Assembly (NCBI GenBank): GCA_946800325.1
Contig: OX326959.1
Span: 14,290,862 to 14,354,861, forward strand
Origin: Luzula sylvatica
Lineage: Eukaryota > Streptophyta > Magnoliopsida > Poales > Juncaceae
Length of the DNA stretch: 64,000 nucleotides
Direction: 5' to 3'
Under the pieces are notes generated by a model, which saw nothing but the letters and a program-made list of their open reading frames with translations, was not told where the DNA came from and ran no database searches. Positions 47,664 to 59,589 of the stretch are shown here, in pieces (within the stretch, counting starts at the first letter, position 1; each line of letters starts with the position of its first letter). The translations under genes and the position numbers were made by a program.

Positions 47664-47971
47664 ATGGGTTCGTGGGTAAGAACAATCACAACTCCATTTA
47701 GAAAGGCAAGTAAGAAGGTCCTCAATCCAACCACTCACGATAAGAATTCACAAAGAGGTAATAATTATTAATTTCATTTCTTTCTCTCTTCTCCTAGCAT
47801 AAATTAGGTCATGATAATGAATTTTTTTTCTTTTAATTAGGTCATGATAACCATGCAATGATACTTCGCGGCGAAGTAATGGCATGCGGATACGAGGATG
47901 TGCAGGTGATGTGGTCAATGCTCGATAAGCCGAGCCATCTCCTCGAGCAAGACTGCCGGTCTTCGCAATGA
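47664..47971 (+). CDS. 74-aa two-exon small protein of a plant-specific uncharacterised family
   Basis: Exon 1 is 47664-47757 and exon 2 is 47841-47971, with an 83-bp GT-AG intron in phase 1. The product starts MGSWVRTITTPFRKASKKVL (basic, possibly amphipathic) and has the distinctive C-terminal segment GEVMACGYEDVQVMWSMLDK. That two-part layout is one I associate with a family of short plant proteins of unknown function, but I cannot name a characterised member. There is no signal peptide or membrane segment. A good TATA box, correct splice sites and uninterrupted frame across the junction support a real gene. It is too short per exon to appear as a long open frame. Confidence 0.82.
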
Positions 47972-49189
47972 AAAAAACTGTAAATTACATTGAAATTAAG
48001 GGTTAATTCGCTTTAGGTTTAGTTTATGTTGGTTAAGTAGTTCGCATTGGAGACGGAGAATGCGGCTTGTTTGAAGTGGCCGAGACTGTAGACTGAAGCT
48101 TGTTTTGTTATTAGTCCGCCACTAAGCCCTGATTTCGCTCCGATTAACCCGAACTCGCTTGAAAATCCATTAATTAGTGCACAAGTTTTTTTTACTGATT
48201 ATTGGGATCTATAAATTTTAAAAAAATGGATTAGTTAGTGAAATATTTAGTGGGTACTTATATTTTGTTTTTCTTTTGCAAGTGTACTTTGATATTATAC
48301 TAATGGTTGGGTCTTGAATTGAATGGATTAGTATGTACAATTTTATATAATGTCGATGCTTGAAACATGGCGGATTATACAAATTATAGGAAACTCCCTT
48401 CCACACACAGAGAAACACACACACCAAATATTTTTGAATTTTTTTTATAATTCAGTCGAAATATTGAGTTTTTTTCTCTTATTAAATTACGAAGATTATA
48501 CTACAAATCTGTAATTGCATATTAACCAGATCAATGCATTATGTTCGTATTTTGTGATATATTATTTGTGAGTTTTTCCAAATTGTCGAGTTATTTCAAT
48601 GGAAATATACATTAGGGGCCGACTAACGCAGTCCTGTATTGTGCACTCCGTGACTGTTTGTTTGTTTTTTTCATTTTGACCGCTTAAAACACTCCAAACG
48701 TACGCCGTCAAAAAAATATAAATTACTATAGAAAAATTATAAATCAAATATATAAAATGTTACTCATGTAGAAAAGTTATATGCTACATTGCAAAAAATG
48801 TAACATGCATACGTGCATACAAATATATTATACATGTAAAAATATATAACATATACTGTATTTAAAAGAAATATATATCATACATATAAAATATATATGG
48901 TACAATGTAAAAAAATATAACATATCTTATATTGAAAATAATTATATCTCATACATCTAAAATATATAAAATATATTTAAAAAATATATAAAAATATATA
49001 TATATCGCACATGTAAAAAAATACGATATACATAAAAATGTACCTGTTAAAAGAATATAACATATATCTGAACAAAAATAAAATCATGGATGAAGATCGG
49101 GATACGTTAGGCGGTAAAAGCAACAAAAAACTTACATTTTGCATGAAAAAAAAAACAAACTGCCACGTGTAATACTTCTTTTTCACTCT
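47972..49189. other. Small-gene 3' flank and AT-rich intergenic DNA
   Basis: The first 200-300 bp likely include the 3' UTR. From about 48780 to 49070, ATATAT-GTAAAAATATA phrases recur as a degenerate low-complexity tract. No gene is seen. Confidence 0.5.
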
Positions 49190-51650
49190 ATATAGTGTTA
49201 CCTTTTATTTTTCTGAACTCGAATATATTTTTTATACTACAACAATATATTTACTTATAATACTTTCAAATCTTCTTTTCAATTTATGAAAATAATTTTA
49301 CTGGTCAACTATTATTGAGCCAATTCATTGGTCGGTGTGAAGATTACAGAATAAAATTTGTTATTTGCCAGTAGTTTTTTATTCGTCTGCCTAGGTTCAG
49401 TGCTCCGAATCAGTTTTCTTGAAAAAAAACATGTCATTAATATATTGAATTATTTAAAGAGGGCAGATAAATAAAAAAAAATTCCGGAGTAAAATATATT
49501 TATATTTATAAAAATAAAATATGATATTAATTAGTTTTAATTCGATTGTTCCTAAGTGAGATGGTAGTTCCTTTCTATCACATGATTTATCTACTTGTAG
49601 CATATAAAAAATATAAACTAAATATTTAAATAAAAAATATGTACATACAAAATGTATATTATCAATTAAATATGTTTAATAAACAATAATTAATGGAATG
49701 TGAAAATCATTCTTTTTTTTAATTGAATATAATTTCAGCATACATTAAGGATTTTTCAAACAAAAAAGAATAAAGTATCAAGCAAAATACTTGCATCTTT
49801 TATTTCTATATATCAAAAGAGATAGTATGTTAAGTTTGAACAGAGCTACTTTCCACAACTACTGATTAATTCGACATATTCAATTCGGTTCAAATAAATT
49901 CAAAATAAAATAAATCGAAACGTTTGAATAAATCGACCTATTCAATTCGGTTCAAATAAATCGAAACGTTTGAACAGAGCTACTTTCCAGCTATAAATAA
50001 TCCAAAATAAAATAAATTTATATCATGTATTGCGCGTTGCTTTGTCGAGCTCCCATTTTGTGTGGTAGGTAGAAAATACTTCTCTCACGAACCATCATAT
50101 ATTTTTTAAGATTTGGCTGCCTAAAAGTATGATTTGCATAATCTTTCTCAACTTCCCCTCATAAGAAGTTACTTGGAGTAAGATCTATTTAAGGATATGT
50201 TATTTTCTACTAAACAGTCAACAATGTCTACAACAAACTCAAAGATCATAAAATCTGAGATATTGGATCGAATCAAAGATGAGAATATTAATGCTAGTAA
50301 CGAAAATTGAATCAATTAGAAGCATTATTTCTATCTAATGATTGAATCTGAAACAAACAAATTAAATCATGATCTCACGAGAACGAACTCCATCGCCATT
50401 ATTTTGAGAGAGTTCAATAAAAAAATTTAATTTCAGGAGAGAGAGAAGGAGAAAGGGAGTCTGGTCACCTTCCGACGGGGCATCGTTTACGTTTATTTTT
50501 GCGACAAATCATTTTAGTGTAGAAGTGTACACCGAGAGATTTTTAGCAGGTTCCTTGATGGGACGATGTAGATTCTCACTTCACTTTCAGAGACTTTTAC
50601 TTTTAAATCTACGATTATTATGCAATTAAATTCACATTGCGCGGTTAATAATTAGTGAGATGGAAGTTTCTTTTTATCATATGATTACTCTATGTAACAT
50701 ATAACAAAATGGAATAAGTATTTAAATAAAAAATATGTACATACAAAAAAAAAATTATCATTTAAATATGCACAGAAATTTTCATGATACATCATAATTT
50801 TGCTTGATACTTTATTTTTTCTTTGAAATTTTTTTAATGTGTGTCGAATTAAAAAAATCGAACAATACCTAAGATGAAATATTAAAAAGAAATCAGTACA
50901 TAATACATCCCTTGAACATTTAACTGTTTTTTTTCTTTTCAAAACATTAAAATCAAACCGAATTGAATAAATCAAACAATATTAATACGATTTCCGAATA
51001 AACCGAAGTGCTTGAGCACCACTGTTTTCCTACATTGCTTTGTCGAACTCACGTTTTGTTTGTTGTTGCTATATGATAGGTACAAATACTTCTCTCATGA
51101 GTCATCAAATGTTTTTTAGGTTTGGCGGCCTAAAAGTGGGATTTTAAATTTGCTATTTGAATCTTGGATCTATAGAAAAAAAAAAAATTAAAAGTCTTAA
51201 CCAATAAACCACACATTCACATGTGAATTATCAGTCTTCTTTAATAATTAATTGAAGAGCTGTTTTTTTTTAAAATTTGCTTGAGGTCCTTAAAAATGAT
51301 TTGGCTGGTCCTGGCCCTGGCTCTTACAAATTAGGATTTTGTTAATGTTACTTGTCAAAAAAAATTATATTTTTGTGATGCGTGTGTCATAGGTAAATCT
51401 TATAGATTGTCATTTTTAGGTTTGTAAGAATATGCACGATCTCTGTAAATGAAATTTGATATACATGATATGATCAAGCTATTCAATATGCGTGATATTT
51501 TTTTCATATTTAAGTGTGAATATGTTTTTCACTCTATATGGTGTCTTTTTTTTTTCTGAATTATATTATATTTTCTACACTATAGCAATGTAATTGTTTA
51601 TAATACTTATAAATGTTTTTTAATTTATGAAAATAATTTGACTGGGTCAT
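49190..51650. repeat. Diverged tandem segmental duplication (~1-2 kb spacing)
   Basis: About 49575-49680 matches 50665-50770 (AAATAAAAAATATGTACATA). About 50030-50140 matches 51030-51140 (TTGCTTTGTCGA, then AATACTTCTCTCA). About 49185-49320 matches 51520-51650 (TTTTTCACTCTATAT, then TTTATGAAAATAATTT). All are non-coding, with no gene seen. Confidence 0.7.
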
Positions 51651-51981
51651 ACAATAAACTTTGTTATTTGCCGGTGTGGTTTTTTTATTGGGGTATATTC
51701 GGCCCCTCAAACACGAAAATTCTTTTTTGATTGCATCATCAAAAAAACGCTTTTGTCAATGGGCATGTTCTTAAGCTGGGCCGAGTTTTATTCGCGCCTA
51801 TTAGGCTTCGATTTTTATCTTTGGATTGAAAGTTCTGTTGGACTAACAAAAAACATCGCACAATTGACAAGTTTGTAAGAGAATTAATTATAGAATGGAC
51901 ACTCCACCCAACTATTTTCAAAAAAAATTGAATTACAAAAGCCCTGAAACCCACTCTCTCCTTTGGCACCCAAAACCCGAA

Positions 51982-52133
51982 TTATTATACACAACATACT
52001 CTCGCAATATGATTGACAACATGATGATGAGGTGTAGGATATGAATTGAATTAAGTTAAACTAATTTTATAGTGTGAATACATTATTCAACGTAAGATCA
52101 ATATCCTGATGCGAGAGCATGTTGTGTATAATT
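51982..52133. mobile_element. Short MITE (~150 bp)
   Basis: Inverted ends TTATACACAACATACTCTCG and its near-perfect inverse CGAGAGCATGTTGTGTATAA lie about 150 bp apart around an AT-rich centre. The target duplication is not clear (TA or ATT possible), so the superfamily is left open. Confidence 0.7.
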
Positions 52134-53082
52134 ACTCCACAAAACGCACATCCGAAAACTCACCCAAAACACACACCCCTTCACACACACAAACTCGAAC
52201 GATCTGAGAAACCGATCGATTGACCACATGGTTGTAAAAATCGGTCTAGGCGGCCGCCTAGGCGCCTTCTAGACGCTAGGCGCTGTTCAAACGCACAGGT
52301 CTGCCCTATTAGTTCCTTTTTAGGCGAAATTTTGTCTAAGTCCGCCTAAATACCGAATAATTCCGCCTAGGCCCAGTCCACTTAAATTTCTGTTTTTATT
52401 TCTATTTTTTTTAGGCCCACAATCCACTTTTTTTTAATGTTTAGTTTCATTCTCTTTGTGCATTTTTTTAGGCCAACAGCCCGCTCTAGGAGGATGGAAA
52501 GGATTATGATACCAGTTAGAATGTGTTGATATGTCAGTAATTTTATTTTGTGATTTATTTGGATTTATGTTAATGTTATGTTGTAGATTTCATGCTATGA
52601 TTTGTTGGATTTTGTCTTAAATAAAATTCATATACACTATTTTTAGTATAAAAAATTGTAGCACAAATTATAATATATAGAAATTAAAAAATATGACAAA
52701 AACTATGTAAAATTACAAATCCGCCTAGAACCGATTAATCCCCGATTAATCCCTCCAGGCGCTAGACGGTGTCCGTCTGCCCGACTAGCGCCTAGCGATT
52801 TCTGTAACATTGATTGGCCATAGATCTAAGAAGCGGTGCTACACTCACGAAGAACTACGATCTCCTTCTTTCTTGCTTAATCGCCGAATTTCGACTACAT
52901 CCAGTGATTTTATCTCTTCATGCTGATCCAACCTTTGAATGTTTTTCTCGAAGAACGTAGCCAACGGTTTTCGTTTTTTCAACAAAAATGTATTTGTTCT
53001 TTTAGTCAATACCAGATCTTCATTTTATTTCACTTTGCCTAATTTTTTTTAAATTTCAGCTTATATCAGATCTTAGTACTTA
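52134..53082. other. Leader-like sequence split by an hAT-like element
   Basis: About 52135-52226 and 52813-52990 are less AT-rich than the surroundings and resemble a plant 5' leader (CACACACAAACTCGAACGAT, then TCTCCTTCTTTCTTGCTTAA). They may be the ancestral leader of the truncated GRAS gene at 54940, now separated by transposons. This is inference from position only. Confidence 0.3.
52227..52812. mobile_element. hAT-like element with GCGCCTAG/CTAGGCGC ends
   Basis: The left end CATGGTTGTAAAAATCGGTC and the inverse of the right end (CAATGTTACAGAAATCGC) are related TIRs. The flanking 8 bp, ATTGACCA (52219-52226) and ATTGGCCA (52813-52820), match at seven of eight. Subterminal CTAGGCG motifs are repeated at both ends. 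Confidence 0.82.
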
Positions 53083-54489
53083 CTAGGAGAATACTCGCGC
53101 TACGCGGCGAGCATTTAATTATGTTTTCCATTACAATACAATTATATATATGTATGATAATATTAATAATATCATCTTAAAATAAAGTTATTCGAATTCA
53201 TTTATCTATGATTATTCATATATTTTACAATTATTTTACATTATGATAACAAAAAATCTCATTTTTTTAATCAAATAATAATACTTATATTAGTATCATT
53301 ATATAATAATATATAAGAATAAGATATAATATAATTTTACGAAAAACGTAACAACAAATATTGTATCGTTGTTCACAATATTTCATACAATATCAAATAT
53401 TAAAATAATGAATCCTACGACATATGTAGTAACACATTATTAATTATATAGTAGTAATTTTTTTTATTGATTCAAAATGAAATGAAAAATATAAAATAAT
53501 ATAAAACTTTATAGTGAAAGTAATTTTATATATAATATCAAAATTTAATTTATAATAAACATAAATACAAATTATTTTATATCATCTGATTTTTTTTTGT
53601 TTTACATTTTTGTAAAATAACAAATATAATATGATAAGTGTATATAAGTTTAAGAAGTTATTTAGATGAATAAACTATTTTTTAATTTTTTTTTTTTAAA
53701 AAAAATTGTTTACTTAAAAACACAAATATAATCTCCTTAGTATTATATGAGATTCTTATTGTTATAATTTTTATAAAAATAAATAATAATACTTAAAAAT
53801 TCTATTATGCAAATAAAATTCTTAAAAATCTATTATGTAAATATGTATGTTTTTGTATTGTATTTTCTTATATAATATCTTTACAAATTAAAATTATGAA
53901 AAATTGTATGTATGAACTATGCTAATATGGCTGTCAAATTAAAATGAATATATTTGATGAGTTGATAAAATTAAAGCTTCAAAATAATATTAATATATGT
54001 TGTAGGTTTTATAATATTACATATTAAATTATTAGTATTTCATATATAAATTTTTCATATTCAATTGCATTCACATTTGATCATGTAATCTTATGTGAAA
54101 TGTTAAACAATTGATTAGACTCGGTATAATATGATTCTAACCAATAATAATATGTCACATCATCAATGTATGATGATGTGATTTTTTAAGAATGTTTAAA
54201 ACATGGTGTAAAATAATAACACATAAATGACTACACAAAATATGATCTTCAAAAAATCTAACTTAATTAATAATTGCGATTAAATCACATCACTACATCT
54301 AATAGATCAAATTAATATTTAAAAATAATCATACAAAATGCATGCCTTAAATGATCAAATATAATATTAATGCACATGATGAAATCACATCACATGATAT
54401 AATGGTTAATAATCATAATAAACATGATTACGTGAGTTTCACGAGAAAATTTAAAGATATATACAAAAGAAGAGTTAGGTAAATACTGA
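53083..54489 (-). mobile_element. Putative minus-strand Helitron, non-autonomous
   Basis: Plus-strand ACTAGGAGAATA is followed by the hairpin CTCGCGCTACGCGGCGAG (53094-53111). In minus sense this is hairpin, then CTAG, then host T: a Helitron 3' end. A plausible 5' end is at 54489, where the minus strand reads TCAGTATTTACC preceded by host A. The 1.4 kb between is very AT-rich without ORFs. The 3' terminus is well supported, the 5' end is tentative. Confidence 0.58.
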
Positions 54490-54562
54490 TAATCATGCCA
54501 AAATACACGTTCGGCCCACCATCCCAGCCAATTGACTGAGTGATGTCAATGCTAACAACATC

Positions 54563-54866
54563 ATGAAGTTGAGGTCATTTATCCTACCCCCCAAACCCAC
54601 CCATGCATCCACGATATGGGGAGGATTGATTCGCCTTCCCAATTCGTGTATCCAAGATTCTATTAACCATCAATTAAAATTTTTAATTTTTGTTAATAAA
54701 TAGTACAATTGTATTAACCGTTAATTAACTTTGAATTAATCATTAATTCAAATTTGAATTAACCATCAATTGAATTTGTGGATGCATTTTGGGGATGAAA
54801 ATTCCCCCCAAACCCATATCGTGGATGGCAAAGTGGATTTGGGGGGAAGAGTAGAATTTCCCTTTT
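54563..54866. mobile_element. MITE-like inverted repeat just upstream of the GRAS gene
   Basis: The left arm CCTACCCCCCAAACCCACCC, then GCATCCACGATATGGG, is mirrored by the right arm CCCATATCGTGGATGGCAAA, then GTGGATTTGGGGGGAAGAG. The centre repeats TTAATTAACCAT-type words. No clear target duplication is seen. Confidence 0.65.
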
Positions 54867-54939
54867 ATTTATATTGAGTTTCAGGGCCAGGGGCATACTA
54901 TATTTTTCTTTTTTTATTTCATACGGCTAGGTTCATTGA

Positions 54940-56705
54940 TCCGTTTCCGTACCTGAAACCATACCCGTTTACTCTCTAGAGGGCACAATCAGCAATAGTC
55001 CTCTTCCCGTTACACTCAACCAATCGATTCGATCTCACCCCAGTTCCTCCAATGGCAGTGTCAGTAGTTTTGCGGAATCCTTCGAGGAGCCATTGATCAC
55101 CTTGACACGAGTCCCCGAGTTTCTAATCGAGAGCTTGCCAGCCTGGAATTTCAGACGAGGCATCGAAGAAGCTCAGAAATTCCTCCCTTCAAATGGAAAG
55201 CTCGTGGTCGAGTCTCAAAAGATTCAAGAAAATCAAGAATTGAAAAACGAAATCATGATAAATTTCGGATCTAGGGTTCACAAGAACCAAAACCCAGACA
55301 GACACGAGCTCGACGTAATGGAAGGGAGAAGCAACAAGCAATCCGCCTTCTTCTCCAACGAGCCGATCAGATCCGAGATTTTTGACATGGTTCTCTTAAA
55401 CCCTAGCGAGAAAAAAGATATGGATTTACTCTCTCTCATGAAGCAAGAATCTTCTCGACAGAGCAAGAACAAAGAAGTGAAACCATCCTCTTCAAATTCA
55501 AAACCCAAATCCAGAGGTAAAAAACAGAATAAAAAAGAAGTGATCGATCTTCGAACCCTACTCATACACTGTGCACAAGCCGTGGCCACAGACGATCGAA
55601 GAACCGCAATGGAGCTCTTGAAACAAATTCGAAGCCATTCTTCTCTCGACGGAGACGGCTCTCAAAGACTCGCGTACTGTTTCGCAGACGGTTTAGAAGC
55701 CCGATTAGCTGGCACGGGAAGCCAAGTCTACAAACAACTCGTCGCAAAACGTACCACCGCAACGGACATGTTAAAAGCGTACCATTTGTACCTTGCGGCG
55801 TGTCCGTTCAAAAAAGTCTCTCACTTTTTCTCCAACCAAACCATATTAAACGTTGCGGAAAAGGCTTCGAGAGTACACATAATCGATTTCGGCATTCATT
55901 TCGGCTTCCAATGGCCTTGTCTGATCCAAAGATTATCGCACAGAGCAGGGGTCCCCCTCGATTGCGAATAACGGGTATAGACGTACCACAACCCGGTTTC
56001 AGACCCACAGAACATGTTGAAGAAACGGGTCGCAGACTCGAAGACTACGCGAAAATATTCAACGTCCCGTTCGAGTACCAAGGAATCGCATCCGAATGGG
56101 ACACGATAAAAGTCGAAGATTTAAAAATCGACAAAGACGAGGTCGTGATCGTAAATTGTCTATACGGATTACAAAATCTAATTGACGAGACGGTGTCGGT
56201 AGACAGCCCGCGAAACCGGGTATTGAAAACGATTAGAGAAATGAACCCGAACGTGTTCATCCACGGCATCGTTAACGGGTCGTACTCGGTGCCCTTTTTC
56301 ATAACCCGGTTTCGAGAAGCGTTGTTCCATTTCTCGTCGTTGTTCGACATGTTGGAGATGACGGTGCCGAGAGAGAACGAGCAACGGTCGTTGATGGAGC
56401 GAGATCAGTTCGGGAGGGAGGCATTGAACGTGATAGCGTGCGAAGGGAGCGAGCGGGTCGAGAGGCCCGAGACGTATAAGCAATGGCAAGTGCGGAATTT
56501 GAGAACGGGGTTCGTGCAGATGGAATTGCACGAGGAGATCATGAAGAAGGCGAAGGAGATGGTGAAAGTGATTTATCATAAAGATTTCGTCATTGACGAG
56601 GATTGTAATTGGTTGTTGCAAGGATGGAAAGGGAGGATTATTTATGCCGTTTCCACTTGGAAACCTAAGGGGGGGTTTGAGATTTTGAGAAATGCAAATT
56701 TGTAG
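54940..56705 (+). pseudogene. GRAS family (SCARECROW-LIKE, LISCL subfamily) gene, 5'-truncated and frameshifted
   Basis: The frame opens at 54940 without an ATG and runs to 55969 (SSSNGSVSSFAESFEE, VIDLRTLLIHCAQAVATDDR of leucine heptad I, and the VHIID motif as VHIIDFGIHFGFQWP). It stops because one base is missing in the GCAGGGGTCCCCC stretch near 55950. The next frame continues to 56705 (PPRLRITGIDVPQPG, VFIHGIVNGSYSVPFFITRF of the PFYRE block, RVERPETYKQWQ, and the SAW block ending GRIIYAVSTWKP). GRAS LISCL proteins are nuclear transcriptional regulators of about 650-800 residues. Here the conserved N-terminal acidic region is absent, leaving about 585 codons. Truncation plus frameshift indicates a pseudogene. 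The single-base loss lies in a homopolymer, so a sequencing error is possible for that lesion alone. Confidence 0.88.
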
Positions 56706-57569
56706 GGTTTTAGAGTTGTGTTAGAAACATAAAAAGAGAAATGCAAATTTGTTCTTTCAAGACTAATAACAACCAAACTTTTAATTAATTGGCAATTTCG
56801 TGATTATTTGTTAATTAATTTATGTTCAAGAATAAACTGTTTTTTGCAATTTATTTTTCTAAGATAAAATTAAATAATTACAATTTGTATTTGTCAATTT
56901 TTGTTGTAGTATGTTGTTATTTTTGAGAATTGACATTGCAAGTGCTCATTAGTAATTGTTTTTATTATTTTGCGTTGAAAACAGTATAATATTATATTCG
57001 AGCATAAACGTTGCAAATAACTTTCTGCTTCGGGTCTTTGAAAGTCTAGGACCGACCCTGGTTGGCTTTATTCCTTGATTTGTTTTGTGACGTGTGTATA
57101 TTTTTTTGGTGATGATTCTTCGAGGTGTTTTTTTTCAATGTTTTAAATTGCGACATTGCGGTCCATTGCGGTCGGATCTTTTTTTGCAGCGGATTGTGTT
57201 TGCGGGCGCAATGACCTTGTTGCGGACAGTCGTTGCGATATTAAAATATGTAATAATAATAGTTTGTTTAAATATATTTTTCACAATATTTTTTCTCACC
57301 ATTAATATCGTAAAATTTCCTTTATAATTTTCTTCAAAAATGAAAATGTTGATTGTCCAGGGGCATTTTCAGTGTACAAAAAAAAGTTGATCATAAATTT
57401 TTTATTAATATGGCAATTATACGGGACTTTGGATTTTGATTTTGTTAATAATTTTTCGTCAACATCCTAAACATATCAAAATAAATTATATAAACAACAT
57501 CCCGTTAATTCGCACACGCGTTAATTCGCACACGCGTTAATTCTATTTAAATAATTATATAAACAACAT
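56706..57569. other. GRAS 3' flank and intergenic DNA
   Basis: The first 200 bp may be the old 3' UTR. About 57130-57240 contains repeated TTGCGG/GCAATG words (CATTGCGGTCCATTGCGGTC) that resemble one end of an hAT-like element with no matching partner. About 57505-57545 has two GTTAATTCGCACACGC units. Confidence 0.45.
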
Positions 57570-57598
57570 CCCGCGCAATTGCGCGGGGATAAAGCTAG
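57570..57598 (+). mobile_element. Helitron 3' terminus, plus strand
   Basis: A perfect 18-bp palindrome CCCGCGCAATTGCGCGGG (57570-57587) is followed by GATAAAG and CTAG (57595-57598), with host T at 57599. The element lies to the left; its TC start was not identified. Confidence 0.75.
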
Positions 57599-57876
57599 TA
57601 ATGTATATTTCTAAATAAATTGCTCTCTTTTAATTCTGCCATGTCACCAGATGCATTCTCATCCCTCTGATTCGATTTGAATGGCCGGATTTGTTTCAAA
57701 TTTGAATGAACCTGGATTGTGTGCACCTATTAAAAAATACATATTTTTAATACTGGTCCACCGTCCTCCGTGTTCATTTAAATTTTGCCACGAAAATTAC
57801 ATAAAATATATACCCTTTTCTTCTCTCTCTTCATTTTTTCCCAGCCCGTCGGCTCGATCTAGCGAGAACAATACCC

Positions 57877-58909
57877 ATGGCGATTCTAGGGTTTTGCGAA
57901 TTCTGGCGAGAGAGAAAGGAGAGGGGGTACTGGCCGTCGCCGATGACGAGTCGTTCGACGCGATCTTCAACCTTCTTTGCAGCGGGCCTAGCCTTTTTTG
58001 CATTTCTCGGCTGGACCTCCTCTGTGTTCAAGACGATCACGAATATTCTTTGCAACCGGCTGGACCTCCTCTGTGTTCGTCGTTTTACGAGTCTTGCATC
58101 GTCTACATCGTTGTTGAGGTGATTTCACTATCTTGCAAGTAATTTAAGTTTTTTTCTCTTCTCAGTTTTAGGGTTTAAGGTGCTTGATGCATTAATATTA
58201 TTAATGATGGTACTTGCTGAAATTCAGGCTTTCCAGCTTGATAGTCACTCTTTCTCAAATAATTTCGTTGTTTTTGTTCCAATTATCATTTTTTCCCTCA
58301 ATTTCAGGGTTCAAATTGTTCCTTCACTGTTTCTTTGTTGTTTGATGTCTGATTTCTGCTATTGAATAATATCTGATTGTACGACCTAATTTTTTCTATG
58401 GTAATTTCCGTAATTAAATATTTCATTTACTATTTATTTAGAACAAAATAATAATATCTAATTTCAAATATAGTTGTCATTTGCATGCTTACATGAAGTA
58501 ATAGAGTAACTCGCGTACTTTTGCAGGGCTCGCCAAACTAGCCCCACTCAAGGAAAAGGTACATTTTTGAAAAATTAGGGTTAGGGTTTCTCATGCAATT
58601 GATATTTTTTGATATTTTGTGGTTCTTCTATTTCTTCGACATAATATGTTTGATAGGCCTTATAATTGATACTATTTTTGAAAATTACCTTCTGCATATT
58701 CAAAATGGTAATCATTTTTATACATCATATGAATAAACTTGAGGGACTTTTGTACTAAGTTCTAATAAATTTCCGTTAATTAATTATTGACTAACTAATT
58801 TTGTACTCCTAAAGTTGCATTTTTTCTTCTTCATACAGGACTTCACGTCAATGCCGATATCTCTTCTGATTTGCATGACGCAGAGAAAAAGGAAAAAAAA
58901 CACGAGTAA
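57877..58909 (+). CDS. Speculative three-exon gene, 114 aa, unknown function
   Basis: Candidate exons 57877-58118, 58527-58558 and 58839-58909 join in frame with GT-AG borders. The start is MAILGFCEFWRERKERGYWP and the end DLHDAEKKEKKHE. A hydrophobic stretch at residues about 33-51 (FFAAGLAFFAFLGWTSSVF) could be a membrane segment. CTCTCTTC-rich sequence before the ATG looks like a leader. A 21-bp duplication (GGCTGGACCTCCTCTGTGTT) lies within exon 1. The protein is unrecognised, and an alternative reading of the third exon (ISLLICMTQRKRKKN) is also open. It could be a captured or non-coding transcript, given the adjacent Helitron end. Confidence 0.3.
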
Positions 58910-59279
58910 ACGCCGGCAGCAGAAAAGGGGCACGAAATTTATTAATTATATACAAGCAAAGATTGTCCAGTTCCCCCGCGGCTATATTTTGACGAGGTAA
59001 TTTGATCCACCCGAATTTCTATAGTTTATTTGAAAGAAATATATTATATTATGGCCATGTTAGCAGCATTTTAATTTCAGTAATTGTCTAATTACAGGTT
59101 TGACTTGCGTTATCGTGCCATATGTTAAAGTTTTAGGAGTTCATTGGAATACATTTGCCTGTTCATATATTCGAGTGCGATAAAGTCTGCCCATTTTCAG
59201 TAAGTACATGTGTGACGATTTTCAGGCTTCATTATCGTATTAAGTTCATGTTATTGTTATTTGCAAGGGTATTTCGGAC

Positions 59280-59440
59280 ACTTTTTTTTTTTTTTAAATT
59301 TCGCTCATTATCATTATCATCACCTTATCATAATTCTCATTATCATCATCATTATCATATCATCATCTTCATCTTCATCATACCATTATCATTATCTGCA
59401 CATCATTGTCATCATCATATCGTAATTAGTATAGTTTTTA
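59280..59440. repeat. TCATTATCATCA low-complexity tract
   Basis: A degenerate TCATTATCA/TCATCA repeat of about 130 bp follows a T-run. The open frame across it is a repeat translation. Confidence 0.85.
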
Positions 59441-59589
59441 TTCAAACGTACCAATAAAAAAACCGTGTATACAGTCATCGATTGATTGGAGAAAGAAATT
59501 GGACATTTATAGTATTTTTATTTTATAGCTTGCACATACTTGATCACTTTTTTTGGAGTACAACAAAATTATTTACATTGTGGATACAA

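Noticed and set aside
55278..56621. Several minus-strand ORFs of 60-147 residues
   Set aside because: They lie antisense to the GRAS coding sequence and are shadows of its codon usage.
57130..57330. hAT-like element suggested by TTGCGG/GCAATG repeats
   Set aside because: Only one end is visible; no matching TIR or duplication downstream.
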